A DNA stretch of 64,000 bases. It comes from Chionis minor (Eukaryota > Chordata > Aves > Charadriiformes > Chionididae). Position 1 is the first letter of the stretch. The number at the start of each line of letters is the position of its first letter. Below, piece after piece: positions 11,470 to 24,185 of the stretch. The DNA is taken from assembly GCA_013398295.1 (NCBI GenBank), contig VZSF01001076.1:62001-126000 (forward strand), read 5' to 3'. Both the position numbers and the translations under genes were made by a program. Under the pieces are notes generated by a model that was given only the letters and a program-made list of their open reading frames with translations, was not told where the DNA came from and did not search any database.

Positions 11470-12899
11470 GCTCGCCAACCACAGAGCACTGAAGGTGTGA
11501 TGTGCTGTGAAGCTCAGTTTGCACAGCCCCTGCAAACACATCCTGCAGGAGGCCAGGTGTTTGGGGAGATGAGCAACATCTGGAGAGGAGATGAGCATGG
11601 ACAGTGCCACAGCTGCTCCTCAGTGCGGTGGGAATAGGAACATTTGTCTAGTGTTTCATGAAAAGCTCCATCAGACGGTAAGTGTTTTTTAAAGAAAAAA
11701 AAGACTTCTCCACTGTAAGAAAGACACATGTGTTACCGGGGAAGCAGATACCAGCAGCTGTGTTATCAAAACATCCACGGTTCATACACGCACACGCAGA
11801 GACTTGCGCATACAAAGGCCTTCATTTTTTTTAGTTCACACGGTGCACCCAACAGAAACGGCAGTAAATGTATCTCAGATTCTCCTTTCGAATCACCTTA
11901 TTTCTTTTGGCGTTCCTCATGGACAAATTCCACAGAGGTGTTATTTTAGTGTACAAAAGAAACAAGAGGCAGTAAGAGGAAATGTACCAGACCATTTCAA
12001 AGCTGGATTGCTGCTGCTCGATGAATTTTATCCCCTTTAAGTCACAGGTGAGGGGAAGGATGAACGGAAAAGGACCATACAGTAGAAAAGTCGACTTAGG
12101 CAAACAATAGGTAAAAATATATAATTTAAAAGGTGATGTTATGGTGTCTAGTAGGCGTACAGAGAGAAGAGTTCGTATATACATATATTCAGAAATTGTG
12201 TGTTTGCACACGCACGTGAATTCTCTGTATGTATCGTGTACGTGACTTATTCCGTGGGACTGACTCGTGTTAATATATCTCTTGATCTGGGGCAGGAGAG
12301 TACTGCTGATCTTGGCACTAATGTGGCATGGGCTCAGCAAAGCGTCCGCCCTGCGTGTCCCGCTTGCCCCTTCCAGAGGGGGCCAGGCCCACGCGCGTGC
12401 GCTTGCCGGGCAGGAGCAGGCCAATAATGCTGCAAAGCCGATACCTCACTTACCTCTGCTGGGTGCTTTACTGTTCTTCTACAGAAAACTGTGTTTGATT
12501 GTAACTTCAACAGGGAAGAAAAAAAAAAAAGTAGTCAGTGCATTCAATTCATTGCATCCTCCTCTGCAAATTCATTAGATTTGCTAATCGCAATTCCTTC
12601 TGTGAAATTCAGAAAAAAAAAGGAAAAAAAGAGAGAAATCAGTATTAATGCCTTTGCTGAAATGGGCTGTTACCTCCACACCCTTCCCCTAGCGAGGATG
12701 TGTTGCTGACGGGCGGGCTGTAGTGCTGGGTGGTTTCATTTTGTGGGAAGGTGCCAGGGGTGAGCATGGGAATTAAACCATTAAGAAATAACATGCAGAA
12801 ATGGAACTTCTCCAAGGTTTGCAGTTCAAGGTATTTGACCGTTCACTGGCTGAGCCAGGACTTATGGACTTAAAGAGCTTTTACTGTGATTCTTCAGTG

Positions 12900-12950
12900 T
12901 AAAAAAACAAAAACAAACAAAAAAAAAACCCCAACAAAAAAAAATCAAAC
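12900..12950. repeat. A-rich tract with CCCC interruption
   Basis: A low-complexity stretch of A runs broken by single C and by an ACCCCAAC block. A very similar tract occurs at 45535-45575. On the NRP2 sense strand it is an internal A-tract close to the true 3' end, so it could cause false priming by oligo-dT. Confidence 0.85.
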
Positions 12951-12994
12951 TGTGTTTATATGATTTGTATAAAAACCTTTTAAAATTACTATTT

Positions 12995-13000
12995 AATAAA
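12995..13000 (+). terminator. NRP2: NRP2 distal polyadenylation signal (AATAAA)
   Basis: A canonical hexamer with TGTA upstream (in the TTTGTATA stretch near 12967) and a T/GT-rich element at about 13018-13040 downstream. Cleavage is expected near 13012-13020. The sequence changes to a GC-rich, CpG-containing composition soon after, consistent with the end of the transcript. Confidence 0.8.
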
Positions 13001-13020
13001 CATCATGGTAGAGATTATGT

Positions 13021-16000
13021 TTCAGTGGTTTTTTTAATTTATGAAAGAGCAACAACAAGAAAACCAAACTGAAAAGGCTTTGGGCAGCCAGAAACCCCCA
13101 GGGAAATAGAGGCACCGCCGGAGGCGTGCAGGGCCGTGCCCACCGCCGTCCCTTGGGGAGGGGCGCCCCGTCCCCCTGGGGAGATCACCCCAGGCTGCCT
13201 GTCATCCCAAGGTGACAAGGGGCTGTAATGCAGACCCTGAGCACACACGCATCCTCCCGCTTGGACACAGCCTCTCCTGCCGGAGCCGGGGATGGCTGGA
13301 CACTGCTCTGGCCCAAGAGCAGCACCTGAGCACAAACCCAAGAGTGGACACAGGGACACGGGTCCCTGCTGCTCTGTGCTGCTGCCAAGCACTGCCAGCA
13401 ATCCTGGAGAGCAGTGCAGTTTTAGGCTGAGAAACACACTGGTTAGGACTAAACCAGCTTGGTGCTGAGCAGAAAGGTGCACTCAAGGCTTTGCAGTGCC
13501 ACCCCACAGTGTGGTAACAGCCAGCCAGGGGATGGCATGAGGGTTGGGGGGACACTGCGGGGACACCTCGGCTGCACGCGGTGCTGGGCAGTGACAGGAC
13601 AGGGAGCAGCCTGCGCCCTCTCTGCCTCCTTCCAGCCAGCCTCAGGACTGCACAGGGAGCCAGACTGTCCCAGCTCAGCCACCTCGCCAGGCTGCAGGTG
13701 CCAGCATGTCCCTGTTCTGGTCCCACGGCACTGCGATAGCTGGCAGTGACCAGGATGGCGTGGTCCTCTGTAGTTCAGCTTCAGCCCCACCTCTGGGCAT
13801 CAGGAGAGGTGTGCAGGAGCAGGGACTCCCAGCAAACCCCAAAGCCAAGCCTGGCCCCACACGCATGTCTTCTCCACCCTCTCTCTGCTTTGTCCTACTG
13901 CCCTGATGGTGGCCCTGACCCAGGGGAGCCTCACATCTTGCAGGGTTCCAGCACCCTGCCACCGTCCCTGCGCCAGCTGGTCGGGAGGCAGCGCGGGGCT
14001 GCAGGAGCCGGCTGGAGAAGCAGCGGGGCTGAACCTACAGCACGGAAGCTCTTGCTTATTTACGGATGCCCTGACAAGCGAGAGCCAATCCATCAAGTCC
14101 TGGGCACCTCCAGAGCAAATGAAATTTTGCTGCCGTCTCCTTACCTCCAACACGGTGGCCCCCTCCCAAAGCACGTGTGTGTTAAGAGGGTCTTTAAGCA
14201 ATGAAGGGCAGCTGGCAGCTTAGATGAAGATGACAGTGTAGCTGCAACCATGACAGCTCTTCCCTCACCCAGGAATAAAGAACTGATGTGCAGATTGATA
14301 CCTGGGGGAGAGGCTGTCAGCGAGCAGGACAGAGACAGCAGATAAGCGACTCAATCAGTGTCAGACCTGTCCTGCTGTAACACCGCCTGTAAATCACTGC
14401 GGTTAAAGAGGCGCCTCTGCTAAAGCAAGGAGCAGAAAGCAGGTAATAGAAAAACGGGTGGCGAAGCAGATGTGTGCACCGGCGGGGTTAAAAGCCTGAT
14501 AGCTGGGCTGCAGCTGCCGCCTGGGCACAAAAGGGAGGCAGGTACCTGCTTCAGGAAATTGAAAGCTTTAGGGTTCTTTTTAGCAGGAGCTGGGATTGCA
14601 TTTGGCAGGGCGGGGTGGGACCCAGGGGTGCTGCCTTTGCCATGTGCACATCGGTACACATGTGGACGCTGGAGCGTGGGGGGCCACCGAGAGAGTTCCA
14701 CGTGGCACAGGAGTAATCAGTGGCTGAGCTGGCTAATGAAATCGATCACACCATTCTCAGGCTGCTCCAAGGTGGGGATCCAACCACTCCAGCACATCCT
14801 CAAGAGCTGATTGCAATCGTATGCGCACCCTCACTGTCTCTCGCTCGCCCCTTCTTTGAAATAGTCCTTTGCTTTCTGGTTTAATGGGAAAATCTTCTCA
14901 AATAATGACTTGCGCTCTGGGCAGCTGGGAGCTTGGCAGTGAGGGGGAGCCATGGGGCTGAGATAATGAGTGGATTCGTAATTAATTAATTGCAGGCAGG
15001 TGCAAGTGGAGCCTCCCGTCGCCTCTCTCTCCTCTGTCTCTCTTGAAGAGCTCCTCTGTCTCCTGGAGCCTGGTGCTATCCCCAACTGTCCAAGGGGCTT
15101 GAGTGAAACCTGGTGCCAGCCTTGCTGTGGACAGTGACTTTGACAGGCAGGACAGAGGCTGGTGCTCACATCCCCTCCCCACAGGGACCACAGGGAGTCT
15201 GCTCATTGCAATACCTTGCTTTTACGTCTCCGTATCTGCCAGGCTCCATAAGCTCAGAATATGACAACTGGCACCCATAAAGGCACCTTCTCTCAGTCGG
15301 GCAGTTCCCCGCTGCCCCTCCCTGGAGAAGTTCAATTGTTCTGTTTCCCGTAGCTTCACTGAATTAGTTCACACCTTCCAACTTTACACCCCAGGTGGGC
15401 CAAAAACTCACCTGGGCATTAGAGTTGATGGTGAACCTCCAAGCGCGGACTCCTGATGGGCTGAGCACCAGGGACCCCACTGCAGCCGGTGCCACTGCTG
15501 TCATGTCCACGCCACATCCTTTCAGCCTTACTTTGGCTGCTCCGGTGGGTGCTCAGCCAAGTCCTGGGGCTGTAAACACAGAGGGGACCCCAAGTTTTGG
15601 TCCATGCATGTCCATAGCAATTGCATGGCATTCAATAAGTCCATATTGTCGCTCACACTGCTCAGGTAGGATTAGGCTTTCCTATCAATGCCTGGTATAC
15701 ACAGTGACCCATTTAATGCAACAAACTCACCATGACTAAAGCAGTTTAATAGGAAAATAACTAATCCATAATGTGTTGAGAGGGAATGACTCCTCTCTAG
15801 GCTCCTGTATCATAACTCGGTTGCACCACTAATATCCGAAATGGAAAGCACTGAATTAAACGCTCAGCAGCTCTACCCCTGCCTTGGCCCGGGTGCCAAA
15901 AATCAAGGGAAGAAATGCAGCGCTGCTTCCTTGTGTTGCTGCGGTGGGTGGAGGGCTGCTGGATGAGCCAGCGTGGGCTGGCGGCTGAGAGCTGTTTGCT

Positions 16001-16630
16001 GCAAAAGACTTTGCTAACATTTCCTTGGTTAAATGTTTACAAACGCAGAGGAAATAGCTGTCCCAGATGTTGCTGATAATTTCCTATCAGGTCCCTCCTT
16101 GCGTGGTGCAGGGCTGCTTTGTCACTGTTCAGATCAGCTGCCAATCTCATGGTTAATAACAGAGTTGACTGACTTCTTTACAAACGCCATCAAAATTTCT
16201 AGCACTATTTTTGCCCTCCTCGTCTCTCGGGTTTATACAGAGAGTAACTTTGCCCTGGCTTCAAGCCTGGCTTTCTTTGTGGCCCTCGAAGCACACTCCC
16301 AAGCAGAGTGGCCTTCAGCAGAGACATGGGGCAGCTCTTCTCTCGCCCCACCACCTCCCCGATGGGGTGTGCTGCCCCTTGCGAAGAGCTTCCCAGAGGT
16401 TGTCCTGCTCTGGAGGTGTCCTGCTCCACCGTACCAGTAAAGGGAGGGAACTCTTCCAGCAACCTTCAGGGACAGCTGTTGCCAAATGAATTTCAACCTC
16501 ATATTTTAAGAAGACATTCAATGTGCTTACCAGAGCTGGGGAGCCCTTTACACTGCAGCAATAATCCAGCACTCGGCCATGAAATCTTCAGCACAGTGTC
16601 ATATCCATCCCTTTCAGCAGAGAAGTTTTA
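13021..16630. other. Intergenic DNA, GC-rich, no gene seen
   Basis: Sequence downstream of NRP2. It is GC-rich from about 13080 to 14060, with overlapping open frames on both strands that share no domain, codon bias or splice structure. An isolated AATAAA lies near 14274 with no transcript evidence. No transposon was recognised. Confidence 0.6.
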
Positions 16631-16639
16631 TTAACTTAG

Positions 16640-17260
16640 GGTGTGAAAAGTTTTGGAGAGCAAAAAGTCTCCCCCTCCGAGAGAAATAAGGATGATTTAA
16701 GCAGTCTGGGCGTATTTGAGATGGAGAGCGAGTCCCCCAACTGACACATCAGAGGGAAAAACTGTAAGCTGAGGCTGCATTTATTAAAGAAGGAAGCCGG
16801 GGCTGGGTAAAGCCAACCTTTTTAAGCACTCCACGAGAGCATTTTAATAAAAAGCACAACAAGCCCACAACAAATCATGGCTTGGAAGCAAAAAGAATGT
16901 CAATTCCTGTCAAGTTTTGAAGAATTGTCTGAGCTTAAGGAAAAGCGAATTCTTGCTACGCTCCCCCTCCCCTGCCCTCCGCTCCTGTGCATGGAGCAAA
17001 GCCACCCCAAACGCCGCCTGTGACATGTCGCAAATCACACCGGGGAGGGGGGGGCAGCTGCCGACCCAGGCCCAGGAAGGCTTGCAGAAGGATTGAAGCT
17101 TAAAGAAAATGAAATTTATAGTCAGAGCATTAAAATATTAAAGGGCCTTAAAGAACAGCCATGAATCTGATTTGGGGGGGAAAAGGCAAGTCTGTCATCA
17201 GGCAGAGACAAATGGCTGCGGGACTTGACAACTCATATAAATCTGGCAGAGGAGAAGAAA
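16640..17260. promoter_or_regulatory. Candidate conserved regulatory island (AT-rich, homeobox-like motifs)
   Basis: This is an AT-rich island in GC-rich surroundings that contains TTTATTAAA, TTTTAATAAAAAGC and AATTCC-type blocks, and no long open frame. The texture resembles vertebrate conserved non-coding elements near developmental genes such as NRP2. No alignment was possible, so this is a suggestion only. Confidence 0.2.
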
Positions 17261-20200
17261 TAAAGCCCAATCAGACCCAAAAAGAAAAAAAAAAAAAAAA
17301 ACGATGAAAAGATTTTAGGGCATAAAGAGCGAAAAGGAGAGGGAAAGCTAAAAAAGATAAGGAGTTGAAAGCAGAGAGGCGATTATAAAAATAGCAGCAG
17401 AAGTACAGATGGAGGTAGAGGAGAGAAATTATAAAAAATGGCCAGAAGTGCCCTGGTGGCACAGGTATTTTTGACAGTCTTGCCTGAGACCCCTTGTTCT
17501 TCTTGCACAGCAAGAATTCATTGGGTGGGCTTCACCAGGTTAGACCCTGCGTGGACATAGGGAGGAGCAGCCCCTACCACGCAGGGCACCAGCTTTAAAC
17601 TGAGGGGTGGGCACAGGGAGCCCCATATAACCCCAGTGTCCTCAGGCGTGCCGGAGAAAAATGCCTCTGTTTCCAGAGGCAGACCGGCACTTGCCGGGGA
17701 AATCCACACACCCTGCTCCCCACGAGCAGCACTCCTGAACTGGGGCTCGGCTCCCCTGAGACGTGGCTCTGGGCTGACCCCGGAGTTTCTCCGAGCGCCG
17801 CAGCCGGTTGCACAACACGGCCAGGCTGCAGATGCGCTGCAGTGCAAGAAGTCAGTGGGAGGGACCTGCCCAAGCCCACGCATTTTGCCCTACGTCACCG
17901 GGGACCCTTCCCTTGGGGTCTCCGCCGGTGGCAGCCATGTCGTGCTGAGCCTGGGACAGCTGGGGATCTGCCCCGCAGCACCGTGGGGTCTGCTGCCACA
18001 CTGTGCTGAGGAAAGACTGCAAATCCAGCCGGGAGCCACAGCCAGGACCCACCGTAAGCTGGGAAACAGGGTGCAGGGAGAGCTGGATTCACGAAATGCC
18101 GTCTGTAAGCCAGCCCTTCCTCCAAAACGCTAAACAAAAACCAACATTCAGATACATTTCGGAGGAAAACATGAAGCATCTGGTTCCCTTCGCTGGTGTA
18201 CATAGCAAGAGAAAATTTGGCAGTACATTTGATTACCATAAAAGAGAGAGCTATGCAGAAAAAAGCCACATTAGAGTAACATTGCCCAAAACAAAGTTAA
18301 ATGTCTGCCTTGTTTTGAACGTGCTCGTGGTGGAAATGTGAGCAAAGGTCAGCCCAAATTAATGAGAACTGCAAATGAATTGTCTGGGCTGGGACTGGCA
18401 CCCTGCCACCACGTCTCGCCCGGCAATTCTTATTTATCAATTTATTTATTTTGCTGGATGAAGAGACTTCCTGCAAACACGTTTAGAAAACCAGGCCTGG
18501 CACATCCGATGGGTGACATGCGCTGTTCCAGCCAGGGTGACCAGGAGCCGTGGGCTCGTACGCACCCATCCCCACCGCATCCCTCTCCTGCACCCACCCA
18601 GGGTGGGCAATGGGAGCCCAGCCCTCTGCCGGGGGGTTCCCCGGCTGCTGGGGGCCCTGCCCAAACACCTCCTGCCCTGAGCCGTGGCCGAGCCAAATGC
18701 CACACTGCCTCCACCCATCCCTCACGGTCCAGACAGGGATGAGGACAGGGAGCTGCGCTGCCTCCCACCACAGGCTGCCCCGTCACCACTGCCTGTTGCC
18801 GTTGTCGCCGCAGGGAAATCCCAGCGCCTGGAAGGTGCCACTTCCCTGCCAACACGCAGCAGGACAGCTGTGTCGAGGAGGGTGATGGATGTGTCTGCTC
18901 TGGTTTATGGAGCAAAGGGGGTTTTCCGTGGCTCTTTCTCCCACACAGGCAGTGATTAACTGCCGAAGCAGCTAAAAACTTGGTTTTGTTTTGGTTTAGG
19001 GGGGAAGGAGGAGGAAGAAAAGCCCAGCCCCAACTCTGGCTTTCCTCCTGGAAAGGAAAAGCCATCTCAGCAGCTCTTACTTTTCTGAACTTGAAATACA
19101 CAAACACCTCAGCGCTGTCCAAGCAGCTCCTTCCAGCTTCGGCAGCAACACCCACCACACCACACCAGGGAAGGGCTGGGGGAAACAGGGAGGGAGCCAT
19201 GCTGAAGCGGCCAAAGGCAAAGGCGGCAGTGCTCTTAACCCTTCCTGCCCGGCTGTGTGCCTTGGGGGCTCGGGGGGGTGGGTGTGCAAAGCACGTTAGC
19301 CCATCTCCCTGGGACAGGGAGCCCCTGCCTCGACCCGGCTGGCTCTGCGGAGGCCAGATGCAGGCACAGGTACCAGACAGGAGCATCCTCATCTGAGCCC
19401 GGCTCCATTACGGAGCAAGTCACAGAGTCCCACTTGGACGCTGTTTCAGAAATAGTGAGCTGCTTTATTTTTTTTTTTTTCCCCTTCAAAGGAAGAAGTT
19501 AGACTTTGAGATTAGCAGCAGTGTTAGCTTCAATATAAGGGGGAGAGCTGGGTAAGAACAGGCCCCCTTGAGCACACTTCCTAAGGCAGTTTCCAGGTGC
19601 CAGCCTCAGCCCAGCCGTGCTGTCGGCGCTGCCCCAGCCGGGGCCGCAGGCAGGTGCGGGGCTCTGGGCGCATACCAGATTAATTAGCCCCGCTGACCGC
19701 CATCAAACAGCCGGGGCCACGCTGCCGATGCAATCTCCAAAGCTCATTAAAACAAAGCACTGCCACACTTGGGAACGAGCCGGTGTAACGCTTTGGGTGT
19801 CATGATAAAACCATTAAAATAGCAATCTGCAGGCCCTGCTGCTCAGAGATGCCAGGCAGTGGCACGTGAGGAGGGGGCTATCGTGTCACCTGCAGCCAAG
19901 CTCCGCTAAACCAGGATCCATTTCAAGGGCTAAGCAGGAGGGTGAGGCTGGGTCGAACGGTGGAGGGTTCAGCAGGTGATTTGGGAGGATGGAAAGGGCT
20001 GCTGTATCTGGTATTTCTGGATATCCATGGTGTCACAAACAGGACATTGCTCAATGGCTTAAAAAATGAACCCCGCTGCCTGACGTTATCAGCCCTGGGA
20101 TAATGACAAGGTTGTGAACGCAGCAATGTTGCTGGAATTGAAGAGATTCAGCACCCTGACTCAGGAATAAGTGATGATGACTCCCTCAGATACTGGAGAT

Positions 20201-22020
20201 GAAGGGGAGATAATACTGATGAAGCACAGGGACGGAGGGACGGCACAGCCGCAGTGAATCATCACAGCTGCCTGGGTGACTTGGCAGGCTAGGAAAATAT
20301 TTGCACAAGTTCCAACAAGCCCCATCTGCATTCCTCCTGATGCCCAAGGGATGCCCGGACAAATTTGGATGGCAGCAGCAGGGTGCCAGGCTCCTCTGAC
20401 CAGGCAAACGGGGCGTAGAAGTATCCTCTGGGCATACAGGGGTTCTCACATCCTAAAAAACTCTGGTCAGGCTGCACCATAACGCTGTCCCTGTCAAAAA
20501 TGAACACTTCTTTTTGAAATGAGGAGGCTAATTATAAAACACCGTCTCTTGATGCCCCCATATAGCCTTAGGCAGGGCATAATTTGGCTTGGTCTGCAAA
20601 TGTGGACAGTGCTGCCAGCCCTGCGCTGGCACCAGGCTCGGCATCCTGTGCCTCCTCCCTTAGCACAGGTAACTGCAGGATTTGATCCACTGCAGGATGA
20701 GAGCTGGGAGACCTGCTCCGCCTGGCTGCCCCCCTGCCCCGCAGTCCCCATGTGGAGGGGGCCCTACACACGTGCAGGAGCTTCGGAAGCGCGGCCCGGG
20801 ACACTCACCTGCTTCCACGTGAGGAAGTTGCAACCTGCTCACAAGCATCCTTGCATGGAGAAGGAGGCTCTCAGCACTTGGTGCATCATTCGCTGTGAAC
20901 AAGTGGTGGGGCTGGGGCAGACATCTGCTGTAGCCGCTGCCTAATGTAGGTCAGAAATGTTAGCCAGAGTTTTAAAAGTAAACTTCCGTTTGCACTTCCA
21001 GAGGGAAAAAACACACCCAGAAACCGTATCTTTAAAAAAATTAAGGAAAGTGTGGAGATAAATACAATTCATTAACAAAATAAATTAAATAAATCAAGGT
21101 TTGAATTGTGTTTTGGTGGCAATGAGTGGCAAAGCCTTTGCCGGGGATGTGCCACAAGATCCGGAGCCCTGCACAGGCTCTCCGTCCACAGCCGGCGGGG
21201 ATGGGTGTGATCAGCCGTGGCAGTGCCAGCCATGGGCTGAACGAAAAATACCCGTGCAAGAAAAGGGAAGGGAAGAACCGGAGACCTGATCCCTTCCCAG
21301 CTGCCCTATGTCACTGACTACGGACAGCCTGCAGTGCTGTAACCAACCGCCCCGGCACTGCCAGGTGTGCAGGCACCCTGCCATGGACTGCACATCTGGC
21401 AAACGGGCAGACAGGTACCCCAAGGGGACACATGGCAGCAGCAGGAATGCCATGGTCCCCCTGTGCAGGTTTTTGACACGCTGCTGGCACTCCTGCACCC
21501 CTGGCTCAATGCCGGGTGAACTCATTGGGACGCAGAGGTGGGGTGTGGGCACAGAGCAGAGCAGGCTGCCTGCCCAGAGGCATCCTGCATGCCGAGCCAT
21601 TCCGTGCCATGCCATGCTGTGCCGTGGCGTGCCATGGCAGCCGCGCAGAGCGTGTGTGACAAATTGCCACAGAAGCGCATGGGCTGCTGTCAGCTGTGCC
21701 AGACTCACACACGTGCATCTAACCCACAGCCTGGCCTTTCCCCTCCCCATGCCACCGCGGCAGCCCCGCCTGTAACTCATGTCCATGGCAGCAGATCCCT
21801 GTGCTGGGTGTAATCCTGCGTAGCCTTGCTCTGCAGAGGACTCTTGGCTACACTGAGACAGGCTGCAGCCCTGCTGGCCATGAGGCCGTCCCCCTTCCCC
21901 TACCAGTCCATGCCCGATTTTCCTGACCAGTTCTTGCAAGAGCCCCACGCTCCAGCCTCAGAGGGCACGGGCGAGGCAGGACGCCGTCTTTATACTGCTC
22001 CTTTGTTGCTCTGCTTTACA
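17261..22020. other. Intergenic DNA, GC-rich, no gene seen
   Basis: A mostly GC-rich block. It includes an A-run at about 17283-17301 and a T11-12 run near 19470. It also holds two long minus-strand open frames, at 18442-19392 and 21211-21948, whose translations are low-complexity and show no recognisable domain. A degenerate pentamer array of GCCAT/GCCGT units lies at 21591-21640. Confidence 0.6.
21591..21640. repeat. Degenerate GCCAT/GCCGT short tandem array
   Basis: About ten degenerate units of GCCAT, GCTGT, GCCGT and GCGT follow each other in this stretch. It is a short imperfect minisatellite-like tract with no known function. Confidence 0.6.
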
Positions 22021-22320
22021 GGGGAGATTAATTTAGAATAATAAAAAAAAAGCATTATTTAAAAAAAAAACCCTCACCCCTCTCTCTACTCCTCCGCCCT
22101 CCCCAAGCAGTGATGGGGAATAATGAACTGCTGGGACTGTCATCCAAAGAGCGCTTAATGACAGTATTCGCTCTGTGTGTGTGTAGCATTGGCTGTTCTC
22201 AGAGCTCTCATTATGAATAGTTTTCAAGCTGTTTTGACTATTATCTGTTACAAAGAGGAACTCACTGTTAGCTGCCTATTTCCATTGCTGAAGCTGGCCA
22301 ACGTAATCCACACGGAGCTG
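22021..22320. promoter_or_regulatory. Candidate regulatory island with AT-rich motifs
   Basis: A short A-rich tract at 22039-22070 is followed by about 200 bases with several TAAT and ATTA cores in otherwise GC-rich DNA, such as AATAATGAAC and CATTATGAAT. There is no open frame of note. The pattern could be a conserved enhancer, but this could not be tested here. Confidence 0.18.
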
Positions 22321-23750
22321 TGACACCACAGCCAATGGCTAACGCTCCCGCGCTCTCACCTCTGCGTGTATGGCAGTGGAGAAGGGCTAGGCTCTCCTTC
22401 CCTGTCCCTTGCCTCCTTCTCACCACCAGCCTCCTTTTCTGGACTCAAGCTCCAGTTTTGCAGGTGATGCTTCTCCAAACTGGCCAGCTGCAGCGTCCCA
22501 AGTCACATTTACCCCTGGTGCTGGACCCACTGGTGCTCATGGCACTGCTGAGCCTGTGCCTCCAACTGTCCACTTTTGGGGGCTGGGAGTTCCTACTGCA
22601 GGCTTGGCAAGGGGAAGGGGACCCAGCCTGAGCTTCATCTGTGCCGCAGAGGCATTGTGAAGATGCACTAAAACAATCTGTTCTCCCATCTTTTCCCGGA
22701 CCCTTTGCCATGTGACACAATATTTTGGAGGGGCAGCTGAAATCTTGCTGGTGTTAATTTAGTTTCGGTCTGCTCGCTGTTAACTTTGGGCTTGTTGTGC
22801 TTTTTGTAGCTCCTTTTCCTTAAAGAAAGCTTATTTTCTCTTAAAACAGGGTGAGAAGCAGCTTGGCATCACAGACACTTTAAAGATGTTTGAACATTTG
22901 CAAGAGGAAGCAAACACATTTTTTAAATATTATGGAAAGCACCTTGAACAACAACTTCTCACCAAGAGCTCTCCGCAGGCTCCATCCTTGCTGAAGGAGC
23001 CTATTTCTCAGCCCGGGGGCATCCGAGGCTCGGCTTGCCCCTCCACACTTTTGTGCTGCAACTCAAAATCCCGCTCCCAGCGTGCCGCCCCGCAGGGCTG
23101 GGGCAGTGCCCACTCCAGGCACCAAGTGGGAAATAAGCTCAGCCGAATCACAGCATTACTAAAAACAACAAGGGGCAACCCAAGGCAGCTCCTCTCTGCA
23201 GCCATACTCACCTGCCAGCCCTCACGAGAGGCTCATGAAAATAAAGGAAACAAATTCACAATGTACTTCAGCATTGACAAATGGTTCCTGAGCCTCTCCC
23301 GGGTCTCACTGAAGTTTTCAAGTATCGTTTCACTGTACCCTTCCTACATGAAACTGGGATATGGTTTGTCTTTTTCTTTCCTCAGCTGAGGCTTTCCTAT
23401 TGAAACCTTGCTTTTCTGGTCAATGTAAAACTTGAGAGGTAGTCTTATTTTTAAGGAATTTTGAGAAAAATTAGGGGTGGCTATGCAAAACAATTTACAT
23501 GTCTGCTAACATCCGCACAGTTAACCTGCTTTTTTATAAAAAGACATTTTCTGGCTAAAAGCCTTTCCTTTCTAATATTTTGACTCTCTCCCCACGCCTG
23601 TCAGTCTTCACCTGTCTTCTTCTTGTCCCTGCTGACACAGTGCCATGTTCCTTGTGCTTCCCCACCAATTTTTCTTGGTAGAGACACATTCCCGTCAGCC
23701 AGCCGGCCACAGGCACACAAATCACAGCAGCCGGGCGCGGGAGGACCGAT
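22321..23750. other. Intergenic DNA, no gene seen
   Basis: Mixed composition, with one plus-strand open frame at 22886-23389 that shows no domain. A pair of T/A-rich patches lies at 23440-23590. Nothing else was recognised. Confidence 0.55.
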
Positions 23751-23754
23751 GGTC

Positions 23755-24185
23755 GGCAGAGACCATTAGATCATCTTGCCTGACCTCTCCCTGACACAGG
23801 GCTGAGTCTGGCATCCAATTACTCCTGTACTGAGCCCTGTAACTCCTGCTTGCCTAAAGTGTATGGCACAGAAATGCATCCTGTCTGGGTCTAAATATAT
23901 CAAAGGCGAGGGAATGTGCGGCTCTCCTGGGTAGTTTAATCTTTATTAACACTCCCTTTTTAAAAGGTCTGTTTGATTCCCAATTTGAATTTGTCTGGCT
24001 TCAGCTTCCAGGCACGGGCTCTTGTGATGCCTTTCTCCTCTAGATTAAACAGCCCTTTAATACCTGCCTTTCTCTCCCTGTGAAGGTACCTCACACAGCA
24101 CAATTAAGTCACCTCTTGATCTTCTTTTTAATAAGCTAAACAGGTTGAGCTCCTCTGGTTTCGCACCATAAGACATTTCCCCCAG
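23755..24185 (-). mobile_element. Ancient CR1/L3-type LINE 3' fragment
   Basis: About 430 bases closely follow the remembered pattern of an old amniote CR1-like LINE 3' region, read in antisense on the plus strand. The pattern starts with CATTAGATCATCT next to TGACCTC, continues through AATTTGAATTTGTCTGG and CTTCAGCTTCCAG, then AGATTAAACAGCCC, and ends with AAGTCACCTCTTGATCTTC and TAAACAGGTTGAGCTCCTC. The sense form of such elements ends near GACTAGATGATCT, so the element lies on the minus strand with its 3' end near 23755. It is decayed and cannot be active. Subfamily assignment needs a repeat library. Confidence 0.75.

Larger units (their letters stand above)
9822..13015 (+). other. NRP2: NRP2 3' untranslated region
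   Basis: The sequence from the NRP2 stop to about 20 bases past the AATAAA at 12995. It is about 3.2 kb, AT-rich in its last third, and shows ATTTA-type elements such as the one near 10970. It contains a CA microsatellite, a T17 run at 11453-11469 and an A-rich tract at 12900-12950. Open frames on both strands within it are not supported as genes. Confidence 0.8.

Noticed and set aside
11831..12424. 197-codon minus-strand open frame in the NRP2 3'UTR
   Set aside because: It is antisense to the UTR, with no domain and no promoter or poly(A) context.
18442..19392. 316-codon open frame on the minus strand
   Set aside because: It is in GC-rich DNA with several overlapping frames open on both strands. 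The translation is low-complexity with no domain, and there are no splice or poly(A) signals around it.
21211..21948. 245-codon open frame on the minus strand
   Set aside because: It includes the GCCAT/GCCGT array, giving repeated His/Met/Ala motifs. Another long frame is open on the opposite strand. No family is recognisable.
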